The notes below the pieces were generated by a model. It was given only the letters and a program-made list of their open reading frames with translations. It searched no databases and was not told where the DNA came from. From CAMDTE01 sp034679985 (GTDB lineage Bacteria > Bacteroidota > Bacteroidia > Flavobacteriales > Schleiferiaceae): a stretch of 64,000 bases of DNA. The translations under genes were made by a program, and so were the position numbers. This document shows positions 50,836 to 59,571 of this stretch, in pieces; position 1 is the stretch's first letter; the number at the start of each line of letters is the position of its first letter. The stretch lies in the NCBI GenBank assembly GCA_034679985.1, contig JAXITR010000003.1:1-64000 (forward strand), read 5' to 3'.

Positions 50836-51993
50836 ACCTTTGCGCTGTGCTTTCCACCATCTGGCAGGTATTTCACCGCCTAACGCAAATTCGTAATCAT
50901 GGGACGAGCAAGGAACCAAGGCATGCCGCACGTATTGGGTTTGTTTCATGGGTACCTCCATCCACCAGCGTTCGCTCAAAGGACTTTTGTAAAAGACGAG
51001 CTCCTGTTCCAATTCGTCCAAGAGCACGGTAAATCGGAGGTACTGGCTTTTTGGGGTGAAGGGGTAGTCCCCACGACGTAAATGAACGCCTTCTATAAAG
51101 TACCAAGCAATTTGTGCGGCGAGGTGCGCATTTTGACTCGCGGGATCCAGCGTCGGGTTGTATTCAAAATAACCTAGGGAAGAAACCTTGTCCGACAGTC
51201 CACAATACCGGGCAAGCGCGCAGGCTTCGTCTGCGGTTAGGCCGTTGGGCGAGGGGTCCGCGTGTCCGGGCGCGTCTGCGTGACGAATTACGCGGTTGTT
51301 GAAGATCACAAGATCCGCATCGCGCACGGCCGGCTCTACTTCGTGTACTTGACCCCGAAGCATTCCCAATCGGTACGTCTCAAAATGCATGCGTTCGGCC
51401 AAATCCCATTGATCCGGGGCAACGAAGTACGTTTGAAGGCCAATGAGACTCAGGTTGAACAGGTTGTAGGGTTGGGCGGAAATAATAGGCCCCAAAAAAC
51501 CGTCGGCATTCAGCACCGTTTCGTCGGCTCCCAAGGCAATGCGGTTGTCCACAACACCCATATTCACGGACTGTTCCAGGGAATCGTAGGCCCGATACAT
51601 CCAGTATGCCAGGTCTTGCGTGCCGCCTAAAACGTACGGAATGATGTTTCTTTGGAGCAAATCTTGGCACAGACCAGCCAAGGCGGTTCCGGTGTCTTGG
51701 GGTGTCGCTCCGGCGGGCAAATGGCCCAAATCAGCCAATGTTAAGTCCCAGGCACCTGCGTACAGTGGGTAGAAACTCCCGCGGAAAGCATTCCCCGCAT
51801 TGCGGCATCCTCGATTGCCCGGGTTGCCGCGATCTTCTCCCACAGAAAGAAATGCGACGCGAACTCCTTTGAGCTCCGGAAGGCCACTTTCTTCGGTGTG
51901 AAGGGCCATCCGATTGCCCAGTGTGCCCAAAGGGTACGGTGTTTCCGGCTGCGTTAATTCAACGGGGACCGGCTGGAGAAGTTCAATCCACAT
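50830..51993 (-). CDS. Arginase-fold protein lacking metal ligands (T9SS-operon associated)
   Basis: A 387-residue protein with the ureohydrolase fold but degenerate sites. The canonical GGDHS is replaced by LGGTQDLAY. The DAHxD site corresponds to VVDNRIALG and the SxDxD site to VIFNNRVIRHADAPGH, so most manganese ligands are absent. Homologues are often annotated formimidoylglutamase. It lies between topA and porP, a neighbourhood I recall as common in Bacteroidota. Catalysis of arginase type is therefore unlikely; a binding or structural role is more plausible. Confidence 0.8.
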   Translation of the reverse strand: MWIELLQPVPVELTQPETPYPLGTLGNRMALHTEESGLPELKGVRVAFLSVGEDRGNPGNRGCRNAGNAFRGSFYPLYAGAWDLTLADLGHLPAGATPQDTGTALAGLCQDLLQRNIIPYVLGGTQDLAYWMYRAYDSLEQSVNMGVVDNRIALGADETVLNADGFLGPIISAQPYNLFNLSLIGLQTYFVAPDQWDLAERMHFETYRLGMLRGQVHEVEPAVRDADLVIFNNRVIRHADAPGHADPSPNGLTADEACALARYCGLSDKVSSLGYFEYNPTLDPASQNAHLAAQIAWYFIEGVHLRRGDYPFTPKSQYLRFTVLLDELEQELVFYKSPLSERWWMEVPMKQTQYVRHALVPCSSHDYEFALGGEIPARWWKAQRKGL

Positions 51994-52016
51994 GGGCTTG
52001 GGATTCTGTTAGGACA

Positions 52017-54341
52017 TTATTTGCGCTTGGCACGTGCGCCCGCACGGCCTTTGCTGGGCTGAGCGCGTTGGTCTGCAATCATGCTTTCCACGGCGCTGGC
52101 GTCCAAAGACATTGGGTCCGTTCCTTTGGGAATTTTGAAGTTTTCTTTTTCCAGCTTCAAATAGGGACCGTACCGGCCGTTTCGAACCTCCACGCGACCC
52201 AGCACGGTTTCCAAAGCTTGCAGCAAATCTGCTGCGGCCTTGTTGCGCTTGGCCACGACCAACTCAATGGCTTGCTCTTCGGTAACGTCCAAGGGAGAAA
52301 GCTCCTTGGGCAGGCTGACAAATTCTTTGCCGTGCTGCACGTAGGGACCAAATCGACCGGTATTTGCTTTGAGCACCAAGCCTTCAAATTCACCAACAGT
52401 ACGCGGTAAATCGAACAATTTCAGGGCTTGTTCCAGGGTGATGGTTTCCAAGGACTGGGTAGAGGGAATGCTCGCGTATTTGGGTTTCTCTTCCTCCGAG
52501 GCAGCCGCAATTTGAACAATAGGCCCAAAACGAGCTACGCGTGCAGAAACCTCCAGTCCGTTGGTGGGGTGGATCCCCAAAATGCGCTCCCCAGAAGCAC
52601 GCTCGGCGTTGGCCGATTCGCGCAGCCAGCCGCTGAAGTCTTTGTGGAAATCCGTAATGACGGACTGCCAATCCGCCCGACCCTCCGCAATCAAGTCAAA
52701 TTCAGATTCCATCCGCGCGGTGAACGCGTAGTCCATGATGGAGCTAAAATTGGCCTGCAAAAAGTCCGTGACGACGGTGCCGGTGTCCGTGGGCAACAAT
52801 TTGCCTTTTTCGGAACCGGTTTTCTCCGTGGCGGTCTTTTGGGTGATGCTTCCGGACTCGGCATGCAAAACCAGGTAGTTCCGCTCCGTCCCTTCCAATT
52901 CACCTTTTTTAACGTACTCACGTTTGATGATGGTGGAAATGGTAGGCGCGTAAGTGGACGGACGGCCAATACCCAATTCCTCTAGTTTTTTCACCAGTGC
53001 CGCTTCGCTGTAGCGGGCAGGGGGGCGGCTGAACCGTTCCGTGGCTGTAAACGAGACGCCGTTGATGGATTGGCCGCGGGTCAGGGGCGGCAACAAGTCC
53101 GATGCTTCTTCGGCGTGGTCGTCGTCGTGCCCTTCGCGGTATACCTTTAAAAAGCCGTCGAACAGCAGAACCTCACCTTCCGCGCGGAACGAATATTGGA
53201 GGTTGCTTCCTAGGAGTTCTGCGGTGGTGCGCTCCAGTGCGGCGTCGGCCATTTGGGAGGCGGTGGTGCGCTTCCAAATCAATTCGTACAAGCGTTTTTG
53301 CGCGGCATCCTCCCCAGCGGATTGCACGTCCATGCGGGTGGGGCGAATTGCTTCGTGGGCCTCTTGCGCGCCCTTGGCTTTCGTGGCAAACGTGCGTCGT
53401 TTGTGGTACTTTTCTCCGTACTGAGCGTGAATAGCAGCTTCCAAAGCACCCAGGGCATCCTGGCTGAGGTTGACGGAATCCGTACGCATGTAGGTAATGA
53501 ATCCGCTTTCGTACAGTCTTTGGGCCAATTGCATGGTCCGGCTGACGGAGTAACCCAGTTTTCGCGAGGCCTCCTGCTGCAAAGTAGAGGTGGTAAACGG
53601 TGCGGCCGGGGTGCGTTTGGCGGGTTTGGTTTCCACCGCCTGCACGGTGTAGGATGCTTGGTCTGCGAGCGCCAAGAAAGGTTTGGCCTCGTCAGCCGTA
53701 GCAAATCGGTGCTGCAATTCGGCACTCAACCGCGCACCTTCGGGGGTTTGGAATTGCCCGACGGTTCTAAAGTCCGACTGGGTAGAAAAAGCGTTGATTT
53801 CGCGTTCGCGCTCCACAATCAACCGTACGGCTACAGACTGCACGCGTCCGGCACTCAGACCGCGGCGTACTTTTTTCCACAAGACCGGAGACATTTCAAA
53901 ACCCACCAAACGGTCCAGTACCCGACGGGCTTGCTGGGCGTTCACCAAGTTCATGTCGATGGTACGCGGTGCGTCGATGGCCTTGAGTATGGCGTTCTTC
54001 GTGATTTCGTGGAACACAATGCGTTTGGTGGTGGTGGGGTTTAAGCCCAACACTTCGGCCAAGTGCCACGAAATAGCTTCCCCCTCGCGGTCCTCATCGG
54101 ACGCCAACCAGACGGTCTCCGCGGCGGCGGCTTCCTTTTTTAATTTGGACACCACATCCTTTTTCTCTGCGCTCACGGTGTACTGGGGCACAAAACCGTT
54201 TTCTACGTCCACGCCCAGGGTTCGATCGGGCAAATCCCGGATGTGGCCAAAGCTGGAAACCACTCGGTAGTCCGAACCCAAGTACTGTTCAATGGTCTTG
54301 GCTTTGGCGGGTGATTCGACGATTACGAGGTTGCGGGGCAT
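52017..54341 (-). CDS. topA: DNA topoisomerase I
   Basis: A 774-residue type IA topoisomerase. The TOPRIM domain begins MPRNLVIVESPAKAKTIEQYL and includes WLASDEDREGEAISWH. The catalytic Tyr is in SGFITYMRTDS, about residue 285-295. The C-terminus carries Bacteroidota-type repeats (NTGRFGPYVQHGKEF, RNGRYGPYLKLEKENF) instead of four-cysteine zinc fingers, and ends in a basic tail. It relaxes negative supercoils. It heads the operon leading to the T9SS genes. A weak -7 match TTACTTTG is at 54360-54367. Confidence 0.96.
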   Translation of the reverse strand: MPRNLVIVESPAKAKTIEQYLGSDYRVVSSFGHIRDLPDRTLGVDVENGFVPQYTVSAEKKDVVSKLKKEAAAAETVWLASDEDREGEAISWHLAEVLGLNPTTTKRIVFHEITKNAILKAIDAPRTIDMNLVNAQQARRVLDRLVGFEMSPVLWKKVRRGLSAGRVQSVAVRLIVEREREINAFSTQSDFRTVGQFQTPEGARLSAELQHRFATADEAKPFLALADQASYTVQAVETKPAKRTPAAPFTTSTLQQEASRKLGYSVSRTMQLAQRLYESGFITYMRTDSVNLSQDALGALEAAIHAQYGEKYHKRRTFATKAKGAQEAHEAIRPTRMDVQSAGEDAAQKRLYELIWKRTTASQMADAALERTTAELLGSNLQYSFRAEGEVLLFDGFLKVYREGHDDDHAEEASDLLPPLTRGQSINGVSFTATERFSRPPARYSEAALVKKLEELGIGRPSTYAPTISTIIKREYVKKGELEGTERNYLVLHAESGSITQKTATEKTGSEKGKLLPTDTGTVVTDFLQANFSSIMDYAFTARMESEFDLIAEGRADWQSVITDFHKDFSGWLRESANAERASGERILGIHPTNGLEVSARVARFGPIVQIAAASEEEKPKYASIPSTQSLETITLEQALKLFDLPRTVGEFEGLVLKANTGRFGPYVQHGKEFVSLPKELSPLDVTEEQAIELVVAKRNKAAADLLQALETVLGRVEVRNGRYGPYLKLEKENFKIPKGTDPMSLDASAVESMIADQRAQPSKGRAGARAKRK

Positions 54342-54401
54342 GGTGGAGGTTTAGGACCACAAAGTAAAGGCAGGATTTTTGGATAAACGTTTGTCGTCAA
54401 C

Positions 54402-54416
54402 CTGCCATTTTGTCAC
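54402..54416. promoter_or_regulatory. CTGCCA-N3-TGTCAC element upstream of miaB
   Basis: CTGCCATTTTGTCAC shares 12 fixed positions with the element at 59504-59518 upstream of groES. TGGCACG follows at 54419-54425, forming a TGCCA/TGGCA inverted pair around it. The -12 position from this TGGCACG reads GTGTA, not TTGCA, so a sigma-54 promoter here is weak. A normal TACCTTTG box lies at 54433-54440. Confidence 0.45.
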
Positions 54417-54432
54417 CGTGGCACGATTCGTG

Positions 54433-54440
54433 TACCTTTG
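54433..54440 (+). promoter_or_regulatory. -7 box of miaB (TACCTTTG)
   Basis: Exact TAnnTTTG match, 11 nt before the ATG at 54452. Confidence 0.65.
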
Positions 54441-54451
54441 GGGTGCAAACC

Positions 54452-55894
54452 ATGAATACAACGGACCAACACGACGAAACGCGTCAGGGCGAAGCCCTGG
54501 TGCTGGAAGGCACCGCCGGACGCAAGAAATTGTACCTGGAAAGCTACGGGTGCCAAATGAATTTTTCCGACAGCGAAATTGTGGCCTCTTTGCTGCAAAA
54601 AGAAGGATACGAGACCACCAACAAGCCGGAAGAGGCAGATTTGGTGCTGCTCAATACCTGTTCCATTCGGGACAAAGCGGAACAAACCGTGCGCAAAAGA
54701 CTGGATCAATTCAACACCATCAAATCCAAGAACCCAGGCCTCAAGGTGGGTGTTTTGGGCTGCATGGCGGAACGCGTTCGCGAGAAATTTTTTGAAGAAG
54801 AAAAGCTGGTGGACTTGGTGGTGGGCCCCGATGCCTACCGCGATTTGCCCAATCTTTTGGACGAGATCGACGGCGGTCGGAAGGCTGTCAATGTATTGCT
54901 GTCCAAAGAAGAGACCTACGACGACATTGAACCGGTCCGCTTGGGCGGCAACGGCGTCAGCGCTTTTGTTTCCATCACCCGGGGCTGCGACAACATGTGT
55001 ACGTTTTGTGTGGTGCCGTTTACCCGCGGTCGCGAGCGCAGCCGCAATCCCCAGACCATTGTGGACGAAGTAATCGGCTTGTGGGAGAAGGGCTACAAAG
55101 AAGTTACCCTACTGGGACAAAACGTCGATTCGTATTTGTGGTACGGCGGCGGGTTGAAGAAAGATTTTGAGAAGGCGAGCTCCATGGCCCAGGCCTCCGC
55201 AGTTCATTTTGCGGATTTGCTTCATCAGGTGGCTGCTGCCGTCCCCAACATGCGCATTCGCTTTTCCACGAGCAATCCGCAGGACATGTCCGACGACGTT
55301 TTGCGGGCCATTGCTGCTCACGAGAACATTTGCAAGTACATCCATTTGCCCGTCCAAAGTGGGTCCAGTCGAATTTTAAAGGCCATGAACCGGGGCCACA
55401 ACCGCGAGGAATATATGGCCTTGATTGATCGCATCCGCACCATCATTCCCGGCTGCGGCATTTCGCAGGATTTGATTGCGGGCTTCCCGGGCGAAACGGA
55501 GGAGGACCATGCGCAGACGCTCAGCCTAATGGATTACGTTAAGTACGACTTTGGCTTCATGTTCTTCTACTCGGAACGCCCCAATACCTATGCCGCGCGC
55601 AAGTTGGTGGACGACATTCCGCTGGAGGTGAAGAAACGTCGGCTCGCGGAAATCATTGAGCGCCAACAGCAACACTCCCTGGAGCGCAACCAAGCGTACG
55701 TGGGCCAAGTGGTGGAAGTTTTGGTGGAAGGCCCGTCGAAGAAATCTCCCGAAGATTTGTTTGGGCGAACCACCCAAAATACCGTGGTGGTGTTCCCCAA
55801 AAAGAACCACCAAAAGGGCGATTTTGTGCGGGTTCTCGTGGACCGGTGTACCCCGGCTACCTTGTTGGGGGAATCTTTAACGGAAGGAGCATGA
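54452..55894 (+). CDS. miaB: tRNA 2-methylthio-N6-isopentenyladenosine synthase
   Basis: A 480-residue radical-SAM methylthiotransferase acting on i6A37 of tRNA. The N-terminal UPF0004 domain binds an auxiliary cluster via C34 (YGCQMNF), C70 (NTCSIRD) and C104 (LGCMAER). The radical-SAM cluster uses CDNMCTFC (C179, C183, C186). A C-terminal TRAM domain contains QVVEVLVEGPSKKS. The start at 54452 follows a promoter box; the upstream ATG at 54410 lies before it. It heads an operon extending at least to secG. Confidence 0.96.
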   Translation: MNTTDQHDETRQGEALVLEGTAGRKKLYLESYGCQMNFSDSEIVASLLQKEGYETTNKPEEADLVLLNTCSIRDKAEQTVRKRLDQFNTIKSKNPGLKVGVLGCMAERVREKFFEEEKLVDLVVGPDAYRDLPNLLDEIDGGRKAVNVLLSKEETYDDIEPVRLGGNGVSAFVSITRGCDNMCTFCVVPFTRGRERSRNPQTIVDEVIGLWEKGYKEVTLLGQNVDSYLWYGGGLKKDFEKASSMAQASAVHFADLLHQVAAAVPNMRIRFSTSNPQDMSDDVLRAIAAHENICKYIHLPVQSGSSRILKAMNRGHNREEYMALIDRIRTIIPGCGISQDLIAGFPGETEEDHAQTLSLMDYVKYDFGFMFFYSERPNTYAARKLVDDIPLEVKKRRLAEIIERQQQHSLERNQAYVGQVVEVLVEGPSKKSPEDLFGRTTQNTVVVFPKKNHQKGDFVRVLVDRCTPATLLGESLTEGA

Positions 55895-56301
55895 TGAAAA
55901 GTAAGTATTTAGTGGGCGTGTTGCTCGCGCTGTGCAGCCTTTCCGCGGGAGCGCAAACCCGCGGCGAAGACGGGAAGTGGTACGATGCTAATCTGACGTT
56001 TCAGGTGTCGGAGGAAACCGTTCGGGAGGACGGCGCTTTTACGCTTTGCGTAGCCCAAAAAAAGGAGAACCGGTGCGTGGAAAACCTCTTCACGCCCTTC
56101 GTGGTCCGCGTATACAATGCGTCGGGCAAGGAAATTTGGAACGGCCAGTACACCGGAATGGTGCCGTTTGTGGTGTTTAAGAAAGCACTCCCGGATGCGG
56201 CGAAAATGGAGATTGTGTCGCAAAAGAATTTTGTGATCAACGTGTTGTCCGGTACGCGCATTTACACCGGGGCACCCCTTCGGATGACTTATTCCTTTTA
56301 A
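55891..56301 (+). CDS. Exported protein of unknown function in the miaB operon
   Basis: A 136-residue protein with signal peptide (YLVGVLLALCSLSAGAQ). The mature part is ~115 residues of mixed beta structure, with two cysteines in LCVAQKKENRCVENL that could form a disulfide. I recognise no family. Two adjacent ATG codons (55891 and 55894) both overlap the miaB stop, so translation is coupled. Its place directly before a sigma-54 activator makes it a candidate envelope-stress sensor or target, but that is inference. Confidence 0.6.
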   Translation: MMKSKYLVGVLLALCSLSAGAQTRGEDGKWYDANLTFQVSEETVREDGAFTLCVAQKKENRCVENLFTPFVVRVYNASGKEIWNGQYTGMVPFVVFKKALPDAAKMEIVSQKNFVINVLSGTRIYTGAPLRMTYSF

Positions 56302-56304
56302 ACC

Positions 56305-57555
56305 ATGACGGTTCAGGAAGCAAAATTACGGTTCGGCATTGTAGGCCAATCGGCGGCCTTGGACCGTGCGGTATTCAAGGCCATTCAGGTTGCGGCTACG
56401 GACATCAGCGTCTTGGTGACGGGAGAGAGTGGGGTGGGCAAGGAGGCTATTCCCAAGATCATCCACGGCTTGAGCCACCGCAAGCACAAGCCTTTGGTGG
56501 CGGTGAACTGCGGGGCAATACCGGAGGGAACCATCGATTCCGAGTTGTTTGGGCACGAGAAGGGCTCTTTTACGGGCGCCACCGGTGCGCGGAAAGGCTA
56601 TTTTGAGGAAGCCGACGGCGGGACCATTTTCTTGGACGAGGTGGGCGAGTTGCCATTGGGGACTCAGGTGCGGTTGCTTCGGGTGCTGGAAACGGGCGAA
56701 TTTATTCGCGTGGGCAGTTCAAAACCACAGTCTACCCAGGTGCGGGTGGTAGGAGCCACCAACGTGAACATGTTTTCAGCCATCGAGCGAAATAAGTTCC
56801 GCGAGGACCTGTACTACCGTTTAAATACGGTCGAAATTCAATTGCCGCCGCTGCGGGAGCGCCGCGAAGACATTCATTTGTTGTTCCGAAAGTTTGCGCA
56901 GGATTTTTCCCAGAAGTACCGACTTCCGGCAGTTCGGTTGTCCCCAGACGCTGTGCAAGCATTGGAGCAATACCGCTGGCCGGGCAACATCCGCCAATTG
57001 CGCAATTTGGTGGAGCAATTGAGTGTGGTGGAGACGGACCGCGAAGTTTCAGCGGAAACCCTGCTCAACTACATCCCGGAAATTGCCCAAACCAAATTGC
57101 CTGCGCGGGCGGCAGACGCACCTTTGTCCCAAAGCGAGTTCAACACGGAGCGCGAAATTTTGTACAAGGTTTTGTTTGACATGCGGAACGATCTGAACAA
57201 TTTGCGTCAGATGGTCAATTCCTTAGCGGGTGGGGGCAATTTGGATTCGGAATCTGCGGCTGCATCAGCTGTTACTCGTACCGTGGGAGCGGCCTCCGTC
57301 GGCATCACAGGTTTGGCTCCACGCAACGCGGTTCCGCTGGAACCCATGGAGCGATTGGCGCCCAACGAGCGCTACATTGATGCCGTGGAAGATGCGGAGG
57401 AAGAACCGGACGGCATGTTGAGTCTACACGATTTGGAGGCTGAAATGGTTCGGAAAGCACTGGAACGCCACAAGGGACGACGCAAGGAAGCGGCTGCGGA
57501 GCTGGGCATTTCTGAGCGTACCTTGTACCGGAAAATCAAGCAGTTGGACCTTTAA
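56305..57555 (+). CDS. Sigma-54 enhancer-binding protein without sensory domain
   Basis: A 416-residue AAA+ transcription activator. Walker A is GESGVGKE (40-47), the sigma-54 contact loop is GSFTGA (87-92), Walker B is TIFLDE (107-112) and the arginine-finger region FREDLYYRLN follows. A ~110-residue linker with a helical segment leads to a Fis-type HTH at the C-terminus (AAAELGISERTLYRKIKQL). No receiver, GAF or PAS domain precedes the AAA+ core, as in PspF. Such proteins are controlled by a partner or by abundance. It lies in the miaB-lptE-secG operon. RpoN is not in this window. Confidence 0.93.
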   Translation: MTVQEAKLRFGIVGQSAALDRAVFKAIQVAATDISVLVTGESGVGKEAIPKIIHGLSHRKHKPLVAVNCGAIPEGTIDSELFGHEKGSFTGATGARKGYFEEADGGTIFLDEVGELPLGTQVRLLRVLETGEFIRVGSSKPQSTQVRVVGATNVNMFSAIERNKFREDLYYRLNTVEIQLPPLRERREDIHLLFRKFAQDFSQKYRLPAVRLSPDAVQALEQYRWPGNIRQLRNLVEQLSVVETDREVSAETLLNYIPEIAQTKLPARAADAPLSQSEFNTEREILYKVLFDMRNDLNNLRQMVNSLAGGGNLDSESAAASAVTRTVGAASVGITGLAPRNAVPLEPMERLAPNERYIDAVEDAEEEPDGMLSLHDLEAEMVRKALERHKGRRKEAAAELGISERTLYRKIKQLDL

Positions 57556-58083
57556 ATGGCTTTCGTGGTACCCCGTATACCCCAATACATTTGGGCACTG
57601 GTTCCGGTTGCGGGCTTGGCGTTGCTGGCTTCGTGCGGCGTGACCTATTCCTTTTCCGGCAGCGACGCGGGCGACGCCAAGACGGTTCAGGTGGACGTTT
57701 TTCCGAACAACGCGGAGCTGGTGAATCCCCGATTGTCCCAAACATTTACAGAACAATTGCGTACCACCTTGGTGCAACAAAGCACCCTATCCTTGGCACC
57801 CCGTGATGCGGATTTGGTTTTCTCCGGAGCCATTGTGGGTTATTCCGTTTCGCCTCAAGCGCCAACGGCCAACGAAACCGTGGCGCTTTCCCGCTTGACG
57901 TTGGTGGTGGAGGTGCAGTTGAACAACCAATTGGATCCCAAACGGAATTTTTCGCAGCGCTTTACGTCCACGCGCGATTACCCGTCCACGCAGGATTTGA
58001 GTGCGGTGGAAGGAAGTTTGATGGACGAAATGTGCCGGGAATTGGCGGAGAAGATTTTCAGTAGGGCTTTGGTCAATTGGTGA
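57556..58083 (+). CDS. lptE: LptE-like LPS-assembly lipoprotein
   Basis: A 175-residue lipoprotein with signal segment ALVPVAGLALLASC. It has the pattern of Bacteroidota LptE: CGVTYSFSGSDAGDAKTVQV, PRLSQTFTEQLRTTLVQQSTL and the central LVFSGAIVGYSVSP. LptE plugs the LptD translocon that inserts LPS in the outer membrane. It starts directly after the enhancer-binding-protein stop. The end shares TGATG with the next start. Confidence 0.85.
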   Translation: MAFVVPRIPQYIWALVPVAGLALLASCGVTYSFSGSDAGDAKTVQVDVFPNNAELVNPRLSQTFTEQLRTTLVQQSTLSLAPRDADLVFSGAIVGYSVSPQAPTANETVALSRLTLVVEVQLNNQLDPKRNFSQRFTSTRDYPSTQDLSAVEGSLMDEMCRELAEKIFSRALVNW

Positions 58084-59126
58084 TGAACAGCAAGGATTGG
58101 TACCGCGGTTTGGAGCATCCGGAGTCTTTGGGCGCCGTCGAAGCGGCGTGGCTGAAGCAAGCGGTTGAGGAGTATCCTTATTCAGCTCCGCTCCACGCCC
58201 TATATGCACGTTCACTAAAAAACGAGGGACACTACCTAGCTCCCCAAGCGTTGCGGCGAGCAGCTGCGGTTGCCCCAGACCGACGTGCGTTGATGCTGTG
58301 GATGGAGGATTTTTCGGTACCAACGGTTTCCGATGCTCATCAGCCGAGCGAGACCCATGTGTTCCCCACCCCAGTGCCGGGTGCTGCAACGGAGGTGGTA
58401 CCGGTTCTTCAGGTGGAATCCGTTGTCAAGCCTGAATCTGCTGCTAAGTTTGAATCGTACTCAGCGGGATCGGATGTGTCCCATTTGCCAGAAAAAGTGC
58501 GGGAGGCCATACTGCGGGCCCGGGCACTTTCTGCAAAATTGCACGGCTCAACGCCATCGGTTCCTGTTCCAACGGAGGTGCGCCAGGAATCAGTTGCTCC
58601 GGATCTGCAGAGCGTTGCGCCGGTGCTTCCCACCCATGCGATTGCAGCGCCTGTTGTTGCAGCGAACAGCGGATTATCCCCCTTCGCGCGGTGGCTGGCT
58701 GAGCAATCAGGTGGTTCGCCACAAAACCAATCTTCCACAGTACCGGACTTGAATGAGGCACTGTCGGATGCAGTGCAGGCTCACTCGGAATCCGAAGCAG
58801 TTGTGTCGGTTCCGACGGTCCCCAAACCTGTGGCAGACGCATTAATAGACAAGTTTTTGGAGCGCGAAGCTCCCGTTCGGCCTGCAGCAGTTCCCGGGCG
58901 GGGCAGTGAGTTACGTGCGCCGATGCCGGATTTAAGTGCCTCCAGCCTGGGTGGAGATCCGGTCTTCATGACCGAAACCTTGGCTCAAGTTTACGTGCAG
59001 CAAGGTGCGTTTGACAAAGCGGTTCAAGCTTATGAAATTCTGAGGTTGAAATACCCGGATAAAAGTGCGATATTTGCATCCCTGATTTTAGAAATTCGAT
59101 TGAAGCAACGAAACAAGAAACCATGA
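58083..59126 (+). CDS. Proline/alanine-rich protein with TPR-like ends, unknown
   Basis: A 347-residue protein. The first ~75 residues are helical (KDWYRGLEHPESLGAVEAAW) and resemble a TPR pair (YSAPLHALYARSLKNEGHYL). The middle ~200 residues are low-complexity Ser/Val/Pro/Glu sequence. The last ~50 contain a TPR (TLAQVYVQQGAFDKAVQAYE). Bacteroidota keep a similar hypothetical gene between lptE and secG. No signal peptide is seen. The function is unknown; it may scaffold cytoplasmic partners. Confidence 0.7.
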   Translation: MNSKDWYRGLEHPESLGAVEAAWLKQAVEEYPYSAPLHALYARSLKNEGHYLAPQALRRAAAVAPDRRALMLWMEDFSVPTVSDAHQPSETHVFPTPVPGAATEVVPVLQVESVVKPESAAKFESYSAGSDVSHLPEKVREAILRARALSAKLHGSTPSVPVPTEVRQESVAPDLQSVAPVLPTHAIAAPVVAANSGLSPFARWLAEQSGGSPQNQSSTVPDLNEALSDAVQAHSESEAVVSVPTVPKPVADALIDKFLEREAPVRPAAVPGRGSELRAPMPDLSASSLGGDPVFMTETLAQVYVQQGAFDKAVQAYEILRLKYPDKSAIFASLILEIRLKQRNKKP

Positions 59127-59482
59127 ACGGCATTCTTTCCATTTTGATTATCATCAGCGCGCTATTGCTGGTGTTGGTGGTGTTGGTCCAAAGCCCTAAG
59201 GGCGGCGGATTGGGCTCCTCTTTTGGTTCTACCCCCAACATGATGGGCGGCGTCCGCCGTACCACCGAGTTTTTGGACAAGCTGACCTGGGGTTTTGCAG
59301 GTGCCTTGTTGGTGTTTGTACTCCTCATCAACATGATGCAAGGCGGCAGCACGAGTGAGGCTTTGCCGGAATCTGCAGTCAACGAACAAATTGATGCCAG
59401 CGCTGGAGTTCCTGCGCAGCAGCCCGCTCCTGCGGCTGGTGGTGCTGCCGGTATGCCGGAAAGTGCTCCTGCTGGAGAGTAA
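59123..59482 (+). CDS. secG: Protein translocase subunit SecG
   Basis: A 119-residue membrane protein. Two helices (ILSILIIISALLLVLVVLV and FAGALLVFVLLINMM) flank the conserved loop QSPKGGGLGSSFGSTPNMMG, which defines SecG. The Pro/Ala-rich tail is common in Bacteroidota. It assists SecYE in preprotein translocation. It overlaps the upstream gene by 4 bp. Confidence 0.94.
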   Translation: MNGILSILIIISALLLVLVVLVQSPKGGGLGSSFGSTPNMMGGVRRTTEFLDKLTWGFAGALLVFVLLINMMQGGSTSEALPESAVNEQIDASAGVPAQQPAPAAGGAAGMPESAPAGE

Positions 59483-59503
59483 GTGTAATTTTGTCACGCA
59501 AAA

Positions 59504-59518
59504 CTGCCACCCTGTCAC
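59504..59518. promoter_or_regulatory. CTGCCA-N3-TGTCAC element upstream of groES
   Basis: CTGCCACCCTGTCAC matches the miaB element at 54402-54416 in all 12 fixed positions. It lies about 60 bp upstream of the -24/-12 element, a usual position for an enhancer-binding-protein site, and overlaps the secG terminator. Confidence 0.5.
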
Positions 59519-59536
59519 TGGGGTGGCTTTTTTTTT
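59506..59536 (+). terminator. Terminator after secG
   Basis: GCCACCC-tgtcactg-GGGTGGC hairpin followed by nine Ts. The loop and left arm overlap the proposed upstream activator site of groES, so the same DNA may serve both roles. Confidence 0.7.
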
Positions 59537-59571
59537 GACTTTTTTTCCGATCAACAAGTCGTTGCAATCCG

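Noticed and set aside
54419..54434. Full sigma-54 promoter for miaB
   Set aside because: TGGCACG is present but the -12 element reads GTGTA, lacking the invariant GC; kept only as part of the shared upstream motif.
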